A stretch of 23,907 nucleotides of DNA from contig CAYORU010000048.1 in assembly GCA_964406445.1 (NCBI GenBank), positions 1 through 23,907 on the forward strand. The letters are read 5' to 3'. Shown here piece after piece: positions 14,040 through 21,411 of this stretch. This DNA is from SG8-30 sp964406445. Lineage in GTDB: Bacteria; Pseudomonadota; Gammaproteobacteria; Steroidobacterales; Steroidobacteraceae. Every line of letters begins with the position of its first letter. Position 1 is the stretch's first letter. A program made the translations under genes and the position numbers. The notes below the pieces were generated by a model that was not told the DNA's origin, made no database searches, and was given only the letters and a program-made list of their open reading frames with translations.

Positions 14040-17000
14040 TTGTTCTACCTGCCCAGGGATCGGAGCGCGGCCGCTTCGCGCGGCTGGCTGCGGCTGTCCG
14101 CCGCCGATTTCGCGTGGCCGATGCCGGGCGACGCGTTCTGGCGGATCCTCGGCACCCGCGATCCCGCGCAGGCGGCCGCGACGCCGGTCTACCGGCGCGA
14201 GCTGCGCTTCTACGAGGCGGATCCGCCCGTCTACCTGATCGCGGTCGACGACGGCCAGGCCGTGCGTGACGAGGGCGACCGCGTCGCCTACCTCGTCCAG
14301 GCCGGGACGCAGCTGGCGTCCCTCACCGGTGGCAGCGACGTGATCCACACGCTGAACGAGCGCTATGGCGGGCCGCGCGAAGGCTTCCTGCTCGACTACG
14401 TGGAGTTCTTCTGCAGCTTCGTTGCCGGCGACGAGGGACCGTTCCTGGTGCCTCGCGACGAGGCCGAACGCGACGAGGTCGCCCGCCAGGACGCCTTCGG
14501 GCTCGACGCGCAACGTGCCCGCGAGCGATTGGTCCTCGGCGACGAGGCGCCACGGCCGGAAACGGCGCCGGACGCCGCGGCGACGCCCGCGCCCGCGCTC
14601 GCGCGCCTGGCCGACGAGAAGCTGGCCGAGGCACGCGCGGCGGCCGGGAAATCAGGCTGGAGCGACGTCGAGTCCGCGCTCTTCGCCGAGGCCCACGTGA
14701 TCTATGGCTCGGCGATCTTCTCCGCGACCTTCGCCATCGCGCGCGACGGCGTCATCGAGATGCTCGACGACGAGCCGCTCGCGCAGCTGCACACCGTCGC
14801 GCGGCATCGCTTCGTCGAGGAGGCCGGCACCAGCTGGCTCGTTCGCGAATGGGGCGGCCGCGCCCGCGAGCGGGTGAGCGCGCAGGAATTTATCGCGCGC
14901 GTCTACGCAGGCCAGCAGGACGGCGCGGTCGGCGACTGCCCGACTCTTCGCAACCTCGAGGTCGCCGGCGACGTGGTGTTTCCCGCCTGCCGGCCGCTGC
15001 CCTGGCTGCATTGCGAGGATATCGACTTCCGTGGATCGGTCGTCCTCGACGATTGCCATGCGCTGGATCGCGTGTCGCTCGAGGCCTGCCGCATCGCGGG
15101 TTCGTTCTCGGCACGGCGCGCGACCTTCGACAAGAGCCTGCTGCTGAAGCGCTGCCAGGTGTATGCGCTGATCGGCGACAGCGGCCGGCTCGCCGCCCGC
15201 GAGCAGGATCGCTTCGGCGGCCGCGACTTCGGCGAACCGGTCGCGGTGGCCCTGGACTCGGCGCAGGTCGAGGTGGACCTGGACCTCGAGCGGACCACCT
15301 GTCACGCGACGCTGCGCGGCCGCCGGCTGCGGGTCGGCGGCAGCGCCAGCCTAGCCGGCGTCCGCGTCCTGCCGGCCGTGGCCGCGCTGCCAGCGCAGAC
15401 CGCAGAGCCGGCACCTGCAGCGCCACCGCTGCGATTTGCCGCGAGCACCTCGCCAGTGCAGCTCGACCTGAGCGATGCCGAGTTCGGCGGCTCGGTGAGC
15501 ATGAACTGCGCGCTCGACCACGCGGCGATCGTCCAGCTGAATCGCTTCGCGCCCTACTGTCACCGGCTGGTCGTCGCGGGCAAGCTGATGCTCGAGGGAG
15601 TCCGCATCCGCGGCTCGCTGTGGATCCGCGGACTCGGGGTGCTCGGCCTGGCGGCGACCCGTGGCGGCGAGCGTCACCTCGCATCCTGCTCGCTCAGGCT
15701 GGCGCGCATCGACGGCGGACTGCAGAACTACGAGAACCTCGAGAGACCCTTTCCCCCGACCCGGATACTCGGCGAGCTGGACCTGACCTGCGCGAGTTTC
15801 GGCAACTACGCGCATTTCGACGGCTTCTTCATCGCCGGCGACCTCGAGCTCGGAGCACTCACGGCGCAGTCGGTGTCGCTGTCGGCCGAGTATCGATCGA
15901 CCGAGCCGGTTGCTGACGAGGACTACGGCGGCGCCGAGTCCTGGTTCGACTACACGGCGGGTCGGCCGGACGCGGTCGTCGGCAGCTGGCGCACCTGCTA
16001 TGTGGGCGGCAACGTCAACCTGAACAGCGCACGCGTTTCCGGGTCGGTGTTCGTCCGCGGGGGATGGATAGACGGCACGCTGCATGCGCGGCACGGCGCC
16101 TGCATGGGCAGCCTGCTGGTCGTTTCGCTGGGCAGCGTCGCGGAAGCTCGTCGGCCCGGCGACGCCCGACAGACGCTCGACCGGCACCGCAGCCGGTTCG
16201 GCTCCATCGAGATCGAGACCGCGAGCTTCACCGGCTCGGTTGCCGTGCTCGATTCGCAGGTCACAAGGCACCTGTCGATCGAAAACTCCAGGATTGCCGG
16301 CGACCTCGACTTCTACGGCAATGCCACGCTGTCGAGGGAGTGCGCGAGGTACCTGAGCGGTCCCGGCAGCACCGTCGCCGATTTCCTCGATCTTGAGTTC
16401 GGGCTCGCGCCCCCGCTGACGCGCGTGGGCTCGGAGGATGCAGGTGGTCGCGGCTCGCTAGAGGTCAAGGGCTCTGCGGTGGGCGGCAACGTGGACCTGC
16501 GCAACCTCAGGGTGCGCGACGACCTCCGTCTCGAGGACACGACGATCGCGGGCGACCTCGCCACCGCGCGGGGCCGCGTCCTCCGCGGAGCCGCTGAGGG
16601 AGAGTTCAAGGCGGCCGAGGGCGGCCAGCGTGCCGTGACTCCGGTCGTCCATCTGGAAGGCTGCCGTGCAGCCGTGCTCGACGTGCACGGGGAGTGCATC
16701 GACGAGGTGGTGGACCCGGATCCCGCGGAGAACAAGAGCGAGCTCGCCATCCGCACCGAGTGCCGGCGCTTCGTCTTCGACTCGCTGCACTGCCGCGGCG
16801 ACGCGCGACTGTGGCGGCTGCGCGCGAGCCGCTCGGTGTCGGGTCGCCACGCCGAGGTCGGCGGCAGCCTGTCCTTCTACGTGCTGGGATCGGGCGTGGC
16901 GCCGCTGCCGGCCCGCAGCGACGGCAGTGGCGAGCGAAGCGTCAATCTCGAGCGCGCCGACTTCGGGCAGCTCACCATCGTCGAGCCCTTCCCGCCGAAC

Positions 17001-18161
17001 GTTCAGCTGCGAGGGATCCGCGTCGCCCAGTGGAGCCCGAGGTCGCGCCGGGATGCCGAGCAGCAGAATCCCGACGACGCAGCGACCAACTGGCCCGAGC
17101 GCGCCGACCTGATGCTCAAGGTCCTCGAGCGCATGCCGGACAAGGACTTCGAGCCCGCGGTCTATCTCGACGTCGAACGCTACTTCAGGGCTTCCGGCCA
17201 GGACGACCTCGCCGACGGCATCTACTGCGCTTTGCGCGACCGCCAGGCGATGCTCGAAGAGGACGCGGCCGGCTGCGAGCGGGCGCTGTGGCTCTGGCTC
17301 GCGCTGCTCGCGCTGCCGCTGGGCGCTTTCGTCGCGGCTTTCGGCGGCCTTCCGGCAGCGGCGCGATGGTTCGACCTGACACCCGACGCGCCGACCGTGC
17401 TCGGCCTGCTGGCAGGCTTCATCGGCCCGTGGCTGCTGGCCTACCGGCTGCCGCCACGGCCGGGGCGCGGCGCGGCGACGAGGCAGCCGAAGGAGCCGGC
17501 TGCCGTGACCGGCAGCCTTCTCAGGCTCGCCGCGGTGGTGGTGGGCGTGGCGGCGCTGTTCCTGTCCGAGTTCCTGCAGGCGTTTCTCGTGATCGCCGCG
17601 CTGGCCTTCTGGGCGCACGCGGTCGCGCTGCTGCCCGCCGCAGCGATCTTCGAGCGGATGCGCGTACTGGTCGTGGGGCGCCTGATGCTCAGGCTGGGCA
17701 CCGCCTGGGGCACCGCCGCCCACCGGCTGGTGCTCGCCTGGCTGCTGCTGCTGCTGTTCCCGCTGGCCATCGTGCTGCACGAGCCGCGCAACCTCGAGCC
17801 CACCATGATGGCGCGCGGCGCGCTGAAGCATCCGGAGACCGCGACGCCCGACCCGGCGACCTGGCGCTGGAGCCTCGGCGAGGCGCCGCCGACCTGGGTG
17901 TGGATGGCGATCGAGTCCACGGTGCCGATCATCACCATCAACGCCGAGGACAAGTGGGAGGCCTCCGACAGGCCGCCGGCCGTGCTCGCCTGCGAGTCCC
18001 GCGAGCGCACGCCCGGCCCTTGCCGCGAAGTCGTGGCGCCATTCGACACGAGCCCCAAGCAGATCGAGTCCTTCCTGCGGCTCATCGGCTGGGTGTTCTG
18101 GCCCCTTGCGGCGGCCGGCTTCGCGGCCTCGTTCATCCACCGGCGGCAGGCCTCGAAGTAA
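14040..18161 (+). CDS. Large beta-helix-repeat membrane protein of unknown function
   Basis: About 1373 residues from TTG 14040; the open frame reaches back to GTG 13896, but codon use there is poor (ACA ACA AGA). No signal peptide is seen. Residues 1-300 are mixed alpha/beta with no recognised motif. Residues about 300-1000 carry many short beta-helix-like turns such as LEVAGDVVF, RIAGSFSARRATF, NVNLNSARVSGSVFV and NVDLRNLRVRDDLRLEDTTIAGDL, related in style to pentapeptide and bactofilin solenoids. A helical linker (about 1014-1077, with VYLDVERYFRASGQDDLADG) leads to about six membrane helices (from about 1081 to 1366). The end, WMAIESTVPIITINAEDKWE then IGWVFWPLAAAGF, resembles the C-terminus of large proteins often misnamed membrane-associated oxidoreductases. 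It heads a five-gene cassette. The solenoid is probably cytosolic and anchored by its C-terminus. Function unknown. Confidence 0.85.
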   Translation: MFYLPRDRSAAASRGWLRLSAADFAWPMPGDAFWRILGTRDPAQAAATPVYRRELRFYEADPPVYLIAVDDGQAVRDEGDRVAYLVQAGTQLASLTGGSDVIHTLNERYGGPREGFLLDYVEFFCSFVAGDEGPFLVPRDEAERDEVARQDAFGLDAQRARERLVLGDEAPRPETAPDAAATPAPALARLADEKLAEARAAAGKSGWSDVESALFAEAHVIYGSAIFSATFAIARDGVIEMLDDEPLAQLHTVARHRFVEEAGTSWLVREWGGRARERVSAQEFIARVYAGQQDGAVGDCPTLRNLEVAGDVVFPACRPLPWLHCEDIDFRGSVVLDDCHALDRVSLEACRIAGSFSARRATFDKSLLLKRCQVYALIGDSGRLAAREQDRFGGRDFGEPVAVALDSAQVEVDLDLERTTCHATLRGRRLRVGGSASLAGVRVLPAVAALPAQTAEPAPAAPPLRFAASTSPVQLDLSDAEFGGSVSMNCALDHAAIVQLNRFAPYCHRLVVAGKLMLEGVRIRGSLWIRGLGVLGLAATRGGERHLASCSLRLARIDGGLQNYENLERPFPPTRILGELDLTCASFGNYAHFDGFFIAGDLELGALTAQSVSLSAEYRSTEPVADEDYGGAESWFDYTAGRPDAVVGSWRTCYVGGNVNLNSARVSGSVFVRGGWIDGTLHARHGACMGSLLVVSLGSVAEARRPGDARQTLDRHRSRFGSIEIETASFTGSVAVLDSQVTRHLSIENSRIAGDLDFYGNATLSRECARYLSGPGSTVADFLDLEFGLAPPLTRVGSEDAGGRGSLEVKGSAVGGNVDLRNLRVRDDLRLEDTTIAGDLATARGRVLRGAAEGEFKAAEGGQRAVTPVVHLEGCRAAVLDVHGECIDEVVDPDPAENKSELAIRTECRRFVFDSLHCRGDARLWRLRASRSVSGRHAEVGGSLSFYVLGSGVAPLPARSDGSGERSVNLERADFGQLTIVEPFPPNVQLRGIRVAQWSPRSRRDAEQQNPDDAATNWPERADLMLKVLERMPDKDFEPAVYLDVERYFRASGQDDLADGIYCALRDRQAMLEEDAAGCERALWLWLALLALPLGAFVAAFGGLPAAARWFDLTPDAPTVLGLLAGFIGPWLLAYRLPPRPGRGAATRQPKEPAAVTGSLLRLAAVVVGVAALFLSEFLQAFLVIAALAFWAHAVALLPAAAIFERMRVLVVGRLMLRLGTAWGTAAHRLVLAWLLLLLFPLAIVLHEPRNLEPTMMARGALKHPETATPDPATWRWSLGEAPPTWVWMAIESTVPIITINAEDKWEASDRPPAVLACESRERTPGPCREVVAPFDTSPKQIESFLRLIGWVFWPLAAAGFAASFIHRRQASK

Positions 18162-18218
18162 CCTGCGCGCCCGCCACGTCGCCGGATCGCCGGCCTGAGC
18201 CGGAACAGGAGAAAGCGC

Positions 18219-18668
18219 ATGAGCGTCGATGTGCTCGCCGTCAAGGACAAGGTCCAACGCTACATCGCCGAGGTCGCCGGCACGGTTCAGATCGACAGCG
18301 ACGGTGACTTCACGTTCCGCACGGGGTCGTCCCAGATGTGGGTCAGCGTCAGCAAGGTCGAGAAGACAGGGAGTTACGCGGAATTCGTCGCCGTGAAGGT
18401 GTTCGCGAACACCAACAACCGGGTGCCAGCCTCGCCGGCCTTGTACGAGTACGTGGCCACCGAAGGCCGCTACCGGATCGGCGCGCTGCGTTGCTCCCGC
18501 AAGGACGACGGCGTGCGGGTCTGGCTGGAGCACACGCTGATGGGCAATTTTCTCGACCCCGCCGAGCTGTACATGACCATCAACTACATCGGCGCGACCG
18601 CCGACTGGGTCGACGACCAGATCAGGCAGCGTTTCGGCGGCGACAGGTACCACAGGGAGGACAACTGA
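18219..18668 (+). CDS. YbjN/type III chaperone-like protein, paralog 1
   Basis: A 149-residue soluble protein, start ATG 18219 with an AGGAGA site. The pattern is an N-terminal helix (AVKDKVQRYIAEV), then strands containing DSDGDFTFRTGSSQMWVSV, a helix with SPALYEYVATEGRYRIGALR, a strand VRVWLEHTLMG, and a C-terminal helix PAELYMTINYIGATADWVDD. This order of helix, sheet, helix is that of YbjN and CesT-type secretion chaperones, and is very similar to the next gene. Such folds bind client peptides or partner proteins. No catalytic residues are visible. The gene lies 57 nt after the beta-helix gene and 1 nt before its paralog. The family call rests on pattern only. Confidence 0.75.
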   Translation: MSVDVLAVKDKVQRYIAEVAGTVQIDSDGDFTFRTGSSQMWVSVSKVEKTGSYAEFVAVKVFANTNNRVPASPALYEYVATEGRYRIGALRCSRKDDGVRVWLEHTLMGNFLDPAELYMTINYIGATADWVDDQIRQRFGGDRYHREDN

Positions 18669-18669
18669 C

Positions 18670-19119
18670 ATGGCAGCGGACGTACCGGCGGTGAAGGACA
18701 AGGTCCAGCGATACCTCGTGGACCTCTTCGGCGGAGCGCAGGTGGACCGTGACGGCGACTTCACGCTACGCCACGGCTCGACCCAGGTCTGGGTCAGCGT
18801 GAAGCCGTTCCACAAGGAGAACACGGCGGTCAGGATCTTCGCGTGGACCAACGTCGAGGTTCCCGCCAGCGCGGAGCTGTTCCAGTACGTCGCCACCCGC
18901 GGCAGCTATCCCTTCGGCCATCTCCGCTGCTTCGAGAAGGAGGGCAAGGTGAACGTCTATCTCGAGCATGCCCTGCTCGGCGAGTACCTCGACCCGGAGG
19001 AGCTGAAGGTCGCCCTGTACTTCGTCGCGGGTGTCGGCGACGGGCTCGACGAAGAGATCAAGTCGCAGTTCGGCGGCCGGCTCTTCCACGAAGAGAAGCC
19101 CGATGGGCCTGCCGGCTGA
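18670..19119 (+). CDS. YbjN/type III chaperone-like protein, paralog 2
   Basis: A 149-residue protein, clearly the duplicate of the preceding one. It shares AVKDKVQRY, DGDFT, QVWVSV, VPAS, YVATRGSY, LRC, YLEH, LDPEEL and the QFGG end. About half of aligned positions are identical by eye. Differences: a shorter loop after VWVSV (roughly five or six residues missing), a more acidic C-terminal helix, and a Pro/Gly tail (EEKPDGPAG). A GGAGG site overlaps the end of paralog 1. Its own last 17 bases overlap the AAA+ gene, so the products are probably made together. It is probably a partner or adaptor for the AAA+ unfoldase or for the beta-helix protein; this is inference. Confidence 0.77.
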   Translation: MAADVPAVKDKVQRYLVDLFGGAQVDRDGDFTLRHGSTQVWVSVKPFHKENTAVRIFAWTNVEVPASAELFQYVATRGSYPFGHLRCFEKEGKVNVYLEHALLGEYLDPEELKVALYFVAGVGDGLDEEIKSQFGGRLFHEEKPDGPAG

Positions 19120-20347
19120 CCTCGCGCTGCTGCTCGACTATGCCCGAGCCGAGGCGAAGCGCCTCGGCCACGGGCAGGTCGTGCTCGCGCACGTCGCCGC
19201 CGGGCTGTCGCGCCGCAACCCCGTCGAGTTCGGCGCGACCTTCGGCAGCGACGCGGGGGCGCGCCTCGAGGCGCTGCTGAAGGGTCTGCCGGCAGGGAAA
19301 GGCGCGCCGGAGGATGCGCCTGAGCTCGCGGAGCTGCTGCAGCGCATCGCCGGCGGCCCGGAGCCGGCGGACCGGCTGAACGGCGAGATCCAGCGGCTGC
19401 TGCGCGGCGGCGACGAGGCCGTGCGCCCGGCCCGGATCGACCGCGCAGCGCTCGTCGCGGAACTGAAGTCGAGGATCGTCGGCCAGGACGAGGCGCTCGA
19501 GACCATCGTTGCGCGCCTCGCCCTGACGCGGATGCAGTTCGACCTGCGACCGAAGCGGCCGGACGGCGTGTTCCTGCTCGCCGGGCCGAGCGGCTCCGGC
19601 AAGTCGGCGCTTGCGCGGGCGCTCGCCGACAGCCTCTACGGCAGCGACGCGCACTTCATCCGCCTCGACATGAGCGAGTACTCGCACGACTGGGCGGTGT
19701 CGCGGCTGATCGGGCCGCAGCCCGGCTACGTCGGCTCGGACAAGCCGGAGGGCTGGCTGACCACGCGGGTGCGACAGCAGCCGGAGTCGCTGATCCTGCT
19801 CGACGAGATCGAGAAGAGCCACCCGACCGTGTGGAACACCTTCCTGCAGATCTTCGACGAGGGCCGGCTCACCGACGGCCAGGGCAAGCAGGCGGATTTC
19901 TCGCGGTCGATCATCCTGATGACCTCGAATCTCGGCAGCGAGAACTTCCGGCGCAAGCGTCCGATCGGCTTTCGCAGCGACGCCGAGGCGGCCGAGACGC
20001 TGTCCGAGCGGACCTACGACGCGGTCAAGGAGGCGATGCCGCCCGAGCTCGTCAATCGCCTCGACGCGGTCATCGTGTTCGACGCGCTGACGCCGGCGGC
20101 CATCCACGAGATCGCCCGGCGCGAGATCGCCGCGGCGCTCGGGCGCCTGCGCGAGCGCGACTACGAGGCCGAGGTCCCGGACGAGGTCGTGTCCTTCGTC
20201 GCCGAGGAAGGCTATGACCCGGCCTACGGCGCGCGTCACCTGCATCGCAACATCGAGCGCCACGTGCTGCAGACGCTGGTGGACCATCACCCCGCGAAGC
20301 TTCGCGCCACGCTGACCGGACGCTCGGTCACGTGGGTGGCGGCCTGA
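19103..20347 (+). CDS. Single-ring Clp/Hsp100-type AAA+ unfoldase with Clp-N-like domain
   Basis: A 414-residue ATPase. Residues 1-85 look like a compact Clp N-domain (LLLDYARAEAKRLGHGQVV then LAHVAAGL). A D2-type AAA module follows: RIVGQDEAL, Walker A GPSGSGKS (161-168), pore loop GYVG (208-211), Walker B LILLDE (230-235), sensor 1 MTSN (N276), arginine finger in VNRLD (R319), and sensor 2 YGAR (R378). A typical ClpB/ClpA has two AAA modules and about 750-860 residues, so D1 and any middle domain are absent. An IGF tripeptide (288-290) sits between sensor 1 and the arginine finger, where ClpX/ClpA carry their ClpP-docking loop. All catalytic residues are present. ATG 19103 overlaps paralog 2 by 17 nt, indicating coupling. 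Unfolding or remodelling of a cassette partner is likely. Confidence 0.9.
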   Translation: MGLPADLALLLDYARAEAKRLGHGQVVLAHVAAGLSRRNPVEFGATFGSDAGARLEALLKGLPAGKGAPEDAPELAELLQRIAGGPEPADRLNGEIQRLLRGGDEAVRPARIDRAALVAELKSRIVGQDEALETIVARLALTRMQFDLRPKRPDGVFLLAGPSGSGKSALARALADSLYGSDAHFIRLDMSEYSHDWAVSRLIGPQPGYVGSDKPEGWLTTRVRQQPESLILLDEIEKSHPTVWNTFLQIFDEGRLTDGQGKQADFSRSIILMTSNLGSENFRRKRPIGFRSDAEAAETLSERTYDAVKEAMPPELVNRLDAVIVFDALTPAAIHEIARREIAAALGRLRERDYEAEVPDEVVSFVAEEGYDPAYGARHLHRNIERHVLQTLVDHHPAKLRATLTGRSVTWVAA

Positions 20348-20384
20348 AGTACCCGCCTGCCGCGGCGGCCGGAGGATCCCCGTC

Positions 20385-21260
20385 ATGAAACCCGGGACGA
20401 AAGACCTGAAGAGCATCGCAACGCTGCTGATCGCTGCGCTGCTCGTGGGGCCGCTGGCGGCCTGTGGCGGGGGCGCGGACGGCGCCGCGTCCGCCGCGGG
20501 CCCGGCGACAAGGCCCGGCGAGGCGAAGCCGATAGGGGCGGCCTCGTCGGTTGCCTTGTCGTTGTCCGAAGTCGACCTCGCCGCTTGCCTCGCGGTGGGA
20601 GCAGCCGCGCCGGCCGGCGAGTGTCCGGGTTATCTCGCGAGCGAGGTCGCCGGCTTGGTCGAGACCTGCGCGGGCGTGGGCGGCCGGCTCGAGGCGGTGC
20701 CCGGGGCGCAGGCCTGGTCGCTCGACGTCGACGCAGACGGAGTGGCGGAGATCCTCATCGACGTCACCCAGGCTTTCGGCTGCGTGGGCGCCGCGTCCGT
20801 CTTCTCCTGCGGCAGTCTCGGCTGTCCGGTCTCGCTGTACGCGAAGGACGACGGCGACTGGAGGATCATCGGCGCCGTGAACGCTTCGGACGCGCCCGGG
20901 ATCGAGGTGCTGCCTGCCCCGCCCGGCACCCGCTACCGGACGCTGCGCGGCGGCTGCGTCGGCGAACGGCCCTGCGACGAACTGACGCACTACACCTGGC
21001 AGGAGTCACGATACGAGTGGAGCACGATCGAGGCCCGCGGGCACTGGGTGGACGTTGCGCCCGGCGGCCTGTGGACGCTCACGGCGGACACGGCCGTGCT
21101 CGTGGCGCCGGCGAAGGGCGCGGCGGTGGTCGAACGCTACCCCGCCGGCACCGTGGTCGCCGTCATCGGCAACGCCCGCGACGCGGACTGGCGCTACGTG
21201 TCGCCATGCAATGCCTGCGCGAACGGATTCGTCGAGAGCGGGGCGCTGAGGAGAGAGTGA
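20385..21260 (+). CDS. Cysteine-rich lipoprotein with DxDxDG motif and SH3-like end
   Basis: A 291-residue lipoprotein. The signal peptide ends in the lipobox LAAC with C27; glycine at +2 suggests transfer to the outer membrane by Lol. A Gly/Ala-rich tether follows. The mature part is rich in cysteine (for example GECPG, ETCAG, SCGSLGCP, GGCVGERPC, SPCNAC), fitting disulfides in the periplasm. DVDADGVAE (D114, D116, D118) resembles a calcium-binding DxDxDG loop. The last 60 or so residues (PAKGAAVVERYPAGTVVAVI then DWRYVS) look like a bacterial SH3 domain. A GGAGGA site precedes the ATG, 37 nt after the AAA+ gene, so it may be the fifth operon member. Its stop codon is inside the first heptamer of element 2. 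Function unknown. Confidence 0.82.
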   Translation: MKPGTKDLKSIATLLIAALLVGPLAACGGGADGAASAAGPATRPGEAKPIGAASSVALSLSEVDLAACLAVGAAAPAGECPGYLASEVAGLVETCAGVGGRLEAVPGAQAWSLDVDADGVAEILIDVTQAFGCVGAASVFSCGSLGCPVSLYAKDDGDWRIIGAVNASDAPGIEVLPAPPGTRYRTLRGGCVGERPCDELTHYTWQESRYEWSTIEARGHWVDVAPGGLWTLTADTAVLVAPAKGAAVVERYPAGTVVAVIGNARDADWRYVSPCNACANGFVESGALRRE

Positions 21261-21354
21261 CCGGTGATCAGTGACCAGTGACCGGCAAACCGGGCTGTGC
21301 CGCGATCGCGCCTTCTGGCCGATCACCGATCACCGATCACCGGTCACCGGTCAC
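21257..21354. repeat. Heptamer inverted-array element, copy 2
   Basis: The left arm is four GTGAnnn units (21257-21284). The right arm is five nnnTCAC units (21320-21354). They flank a 35-nt core (21285-21319) that shares AACCGGGC, CGATC and GCCTTCTGGC with copy 1 and differs by a one-base gap plus substitutions. The lipoprotein TGA is in the first unit. Like copy 1 it lies between convergent genes, and it marks the right edge of the cassette. Confidence 0.9.
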
Positions 21355-21360
21355 TTAAAC

Positions 21361-21390
21361 GAAAACGCCGCAGTCACCCGCGGCGCTTTC
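21361..21390 (-). terminator. Intrinsic terminator of the coxC transcript
   Basis: CGCCGC (21366-21371) pairs with GCGGCG (21380-21385) across an 8-nt loop, extended by GAAA/TTTC after one mismatch. Read on the minus strand, the stem is followed by TTTTCGTTT, a fair U-tract. It starts 22 nt after the coxC stop. Confidence 0.75.
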
Positions 21391-21411
21391 GTCACGCGGC
21401 CGCAGCCCGCA

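Noticed and set aside
14040..18161. Secreted adhesin, autotransporter or contact-dependent toxin
   Set aside because: There is no signal peptide, no two-partner-secretion domain, no barrel and no toxin tip. The C-terminus is multi-spanning inner-membrane type.
16458..18896. 812-codon minus-strand open frame under the giant gene
   Set aside because: It spans the 3' end of the giant gene and two further well-supported genes. Its composition is shadow-like, without motifs or a ribosome-binding site.
19103..20347. Full-length ClpB or ClpA
   Set aside because: Only one AAA module is present, with no D1 or coiled-coil middle domain. The upstream frame is the paralog gene, so this is not a truncated reading of a longer ClpB.
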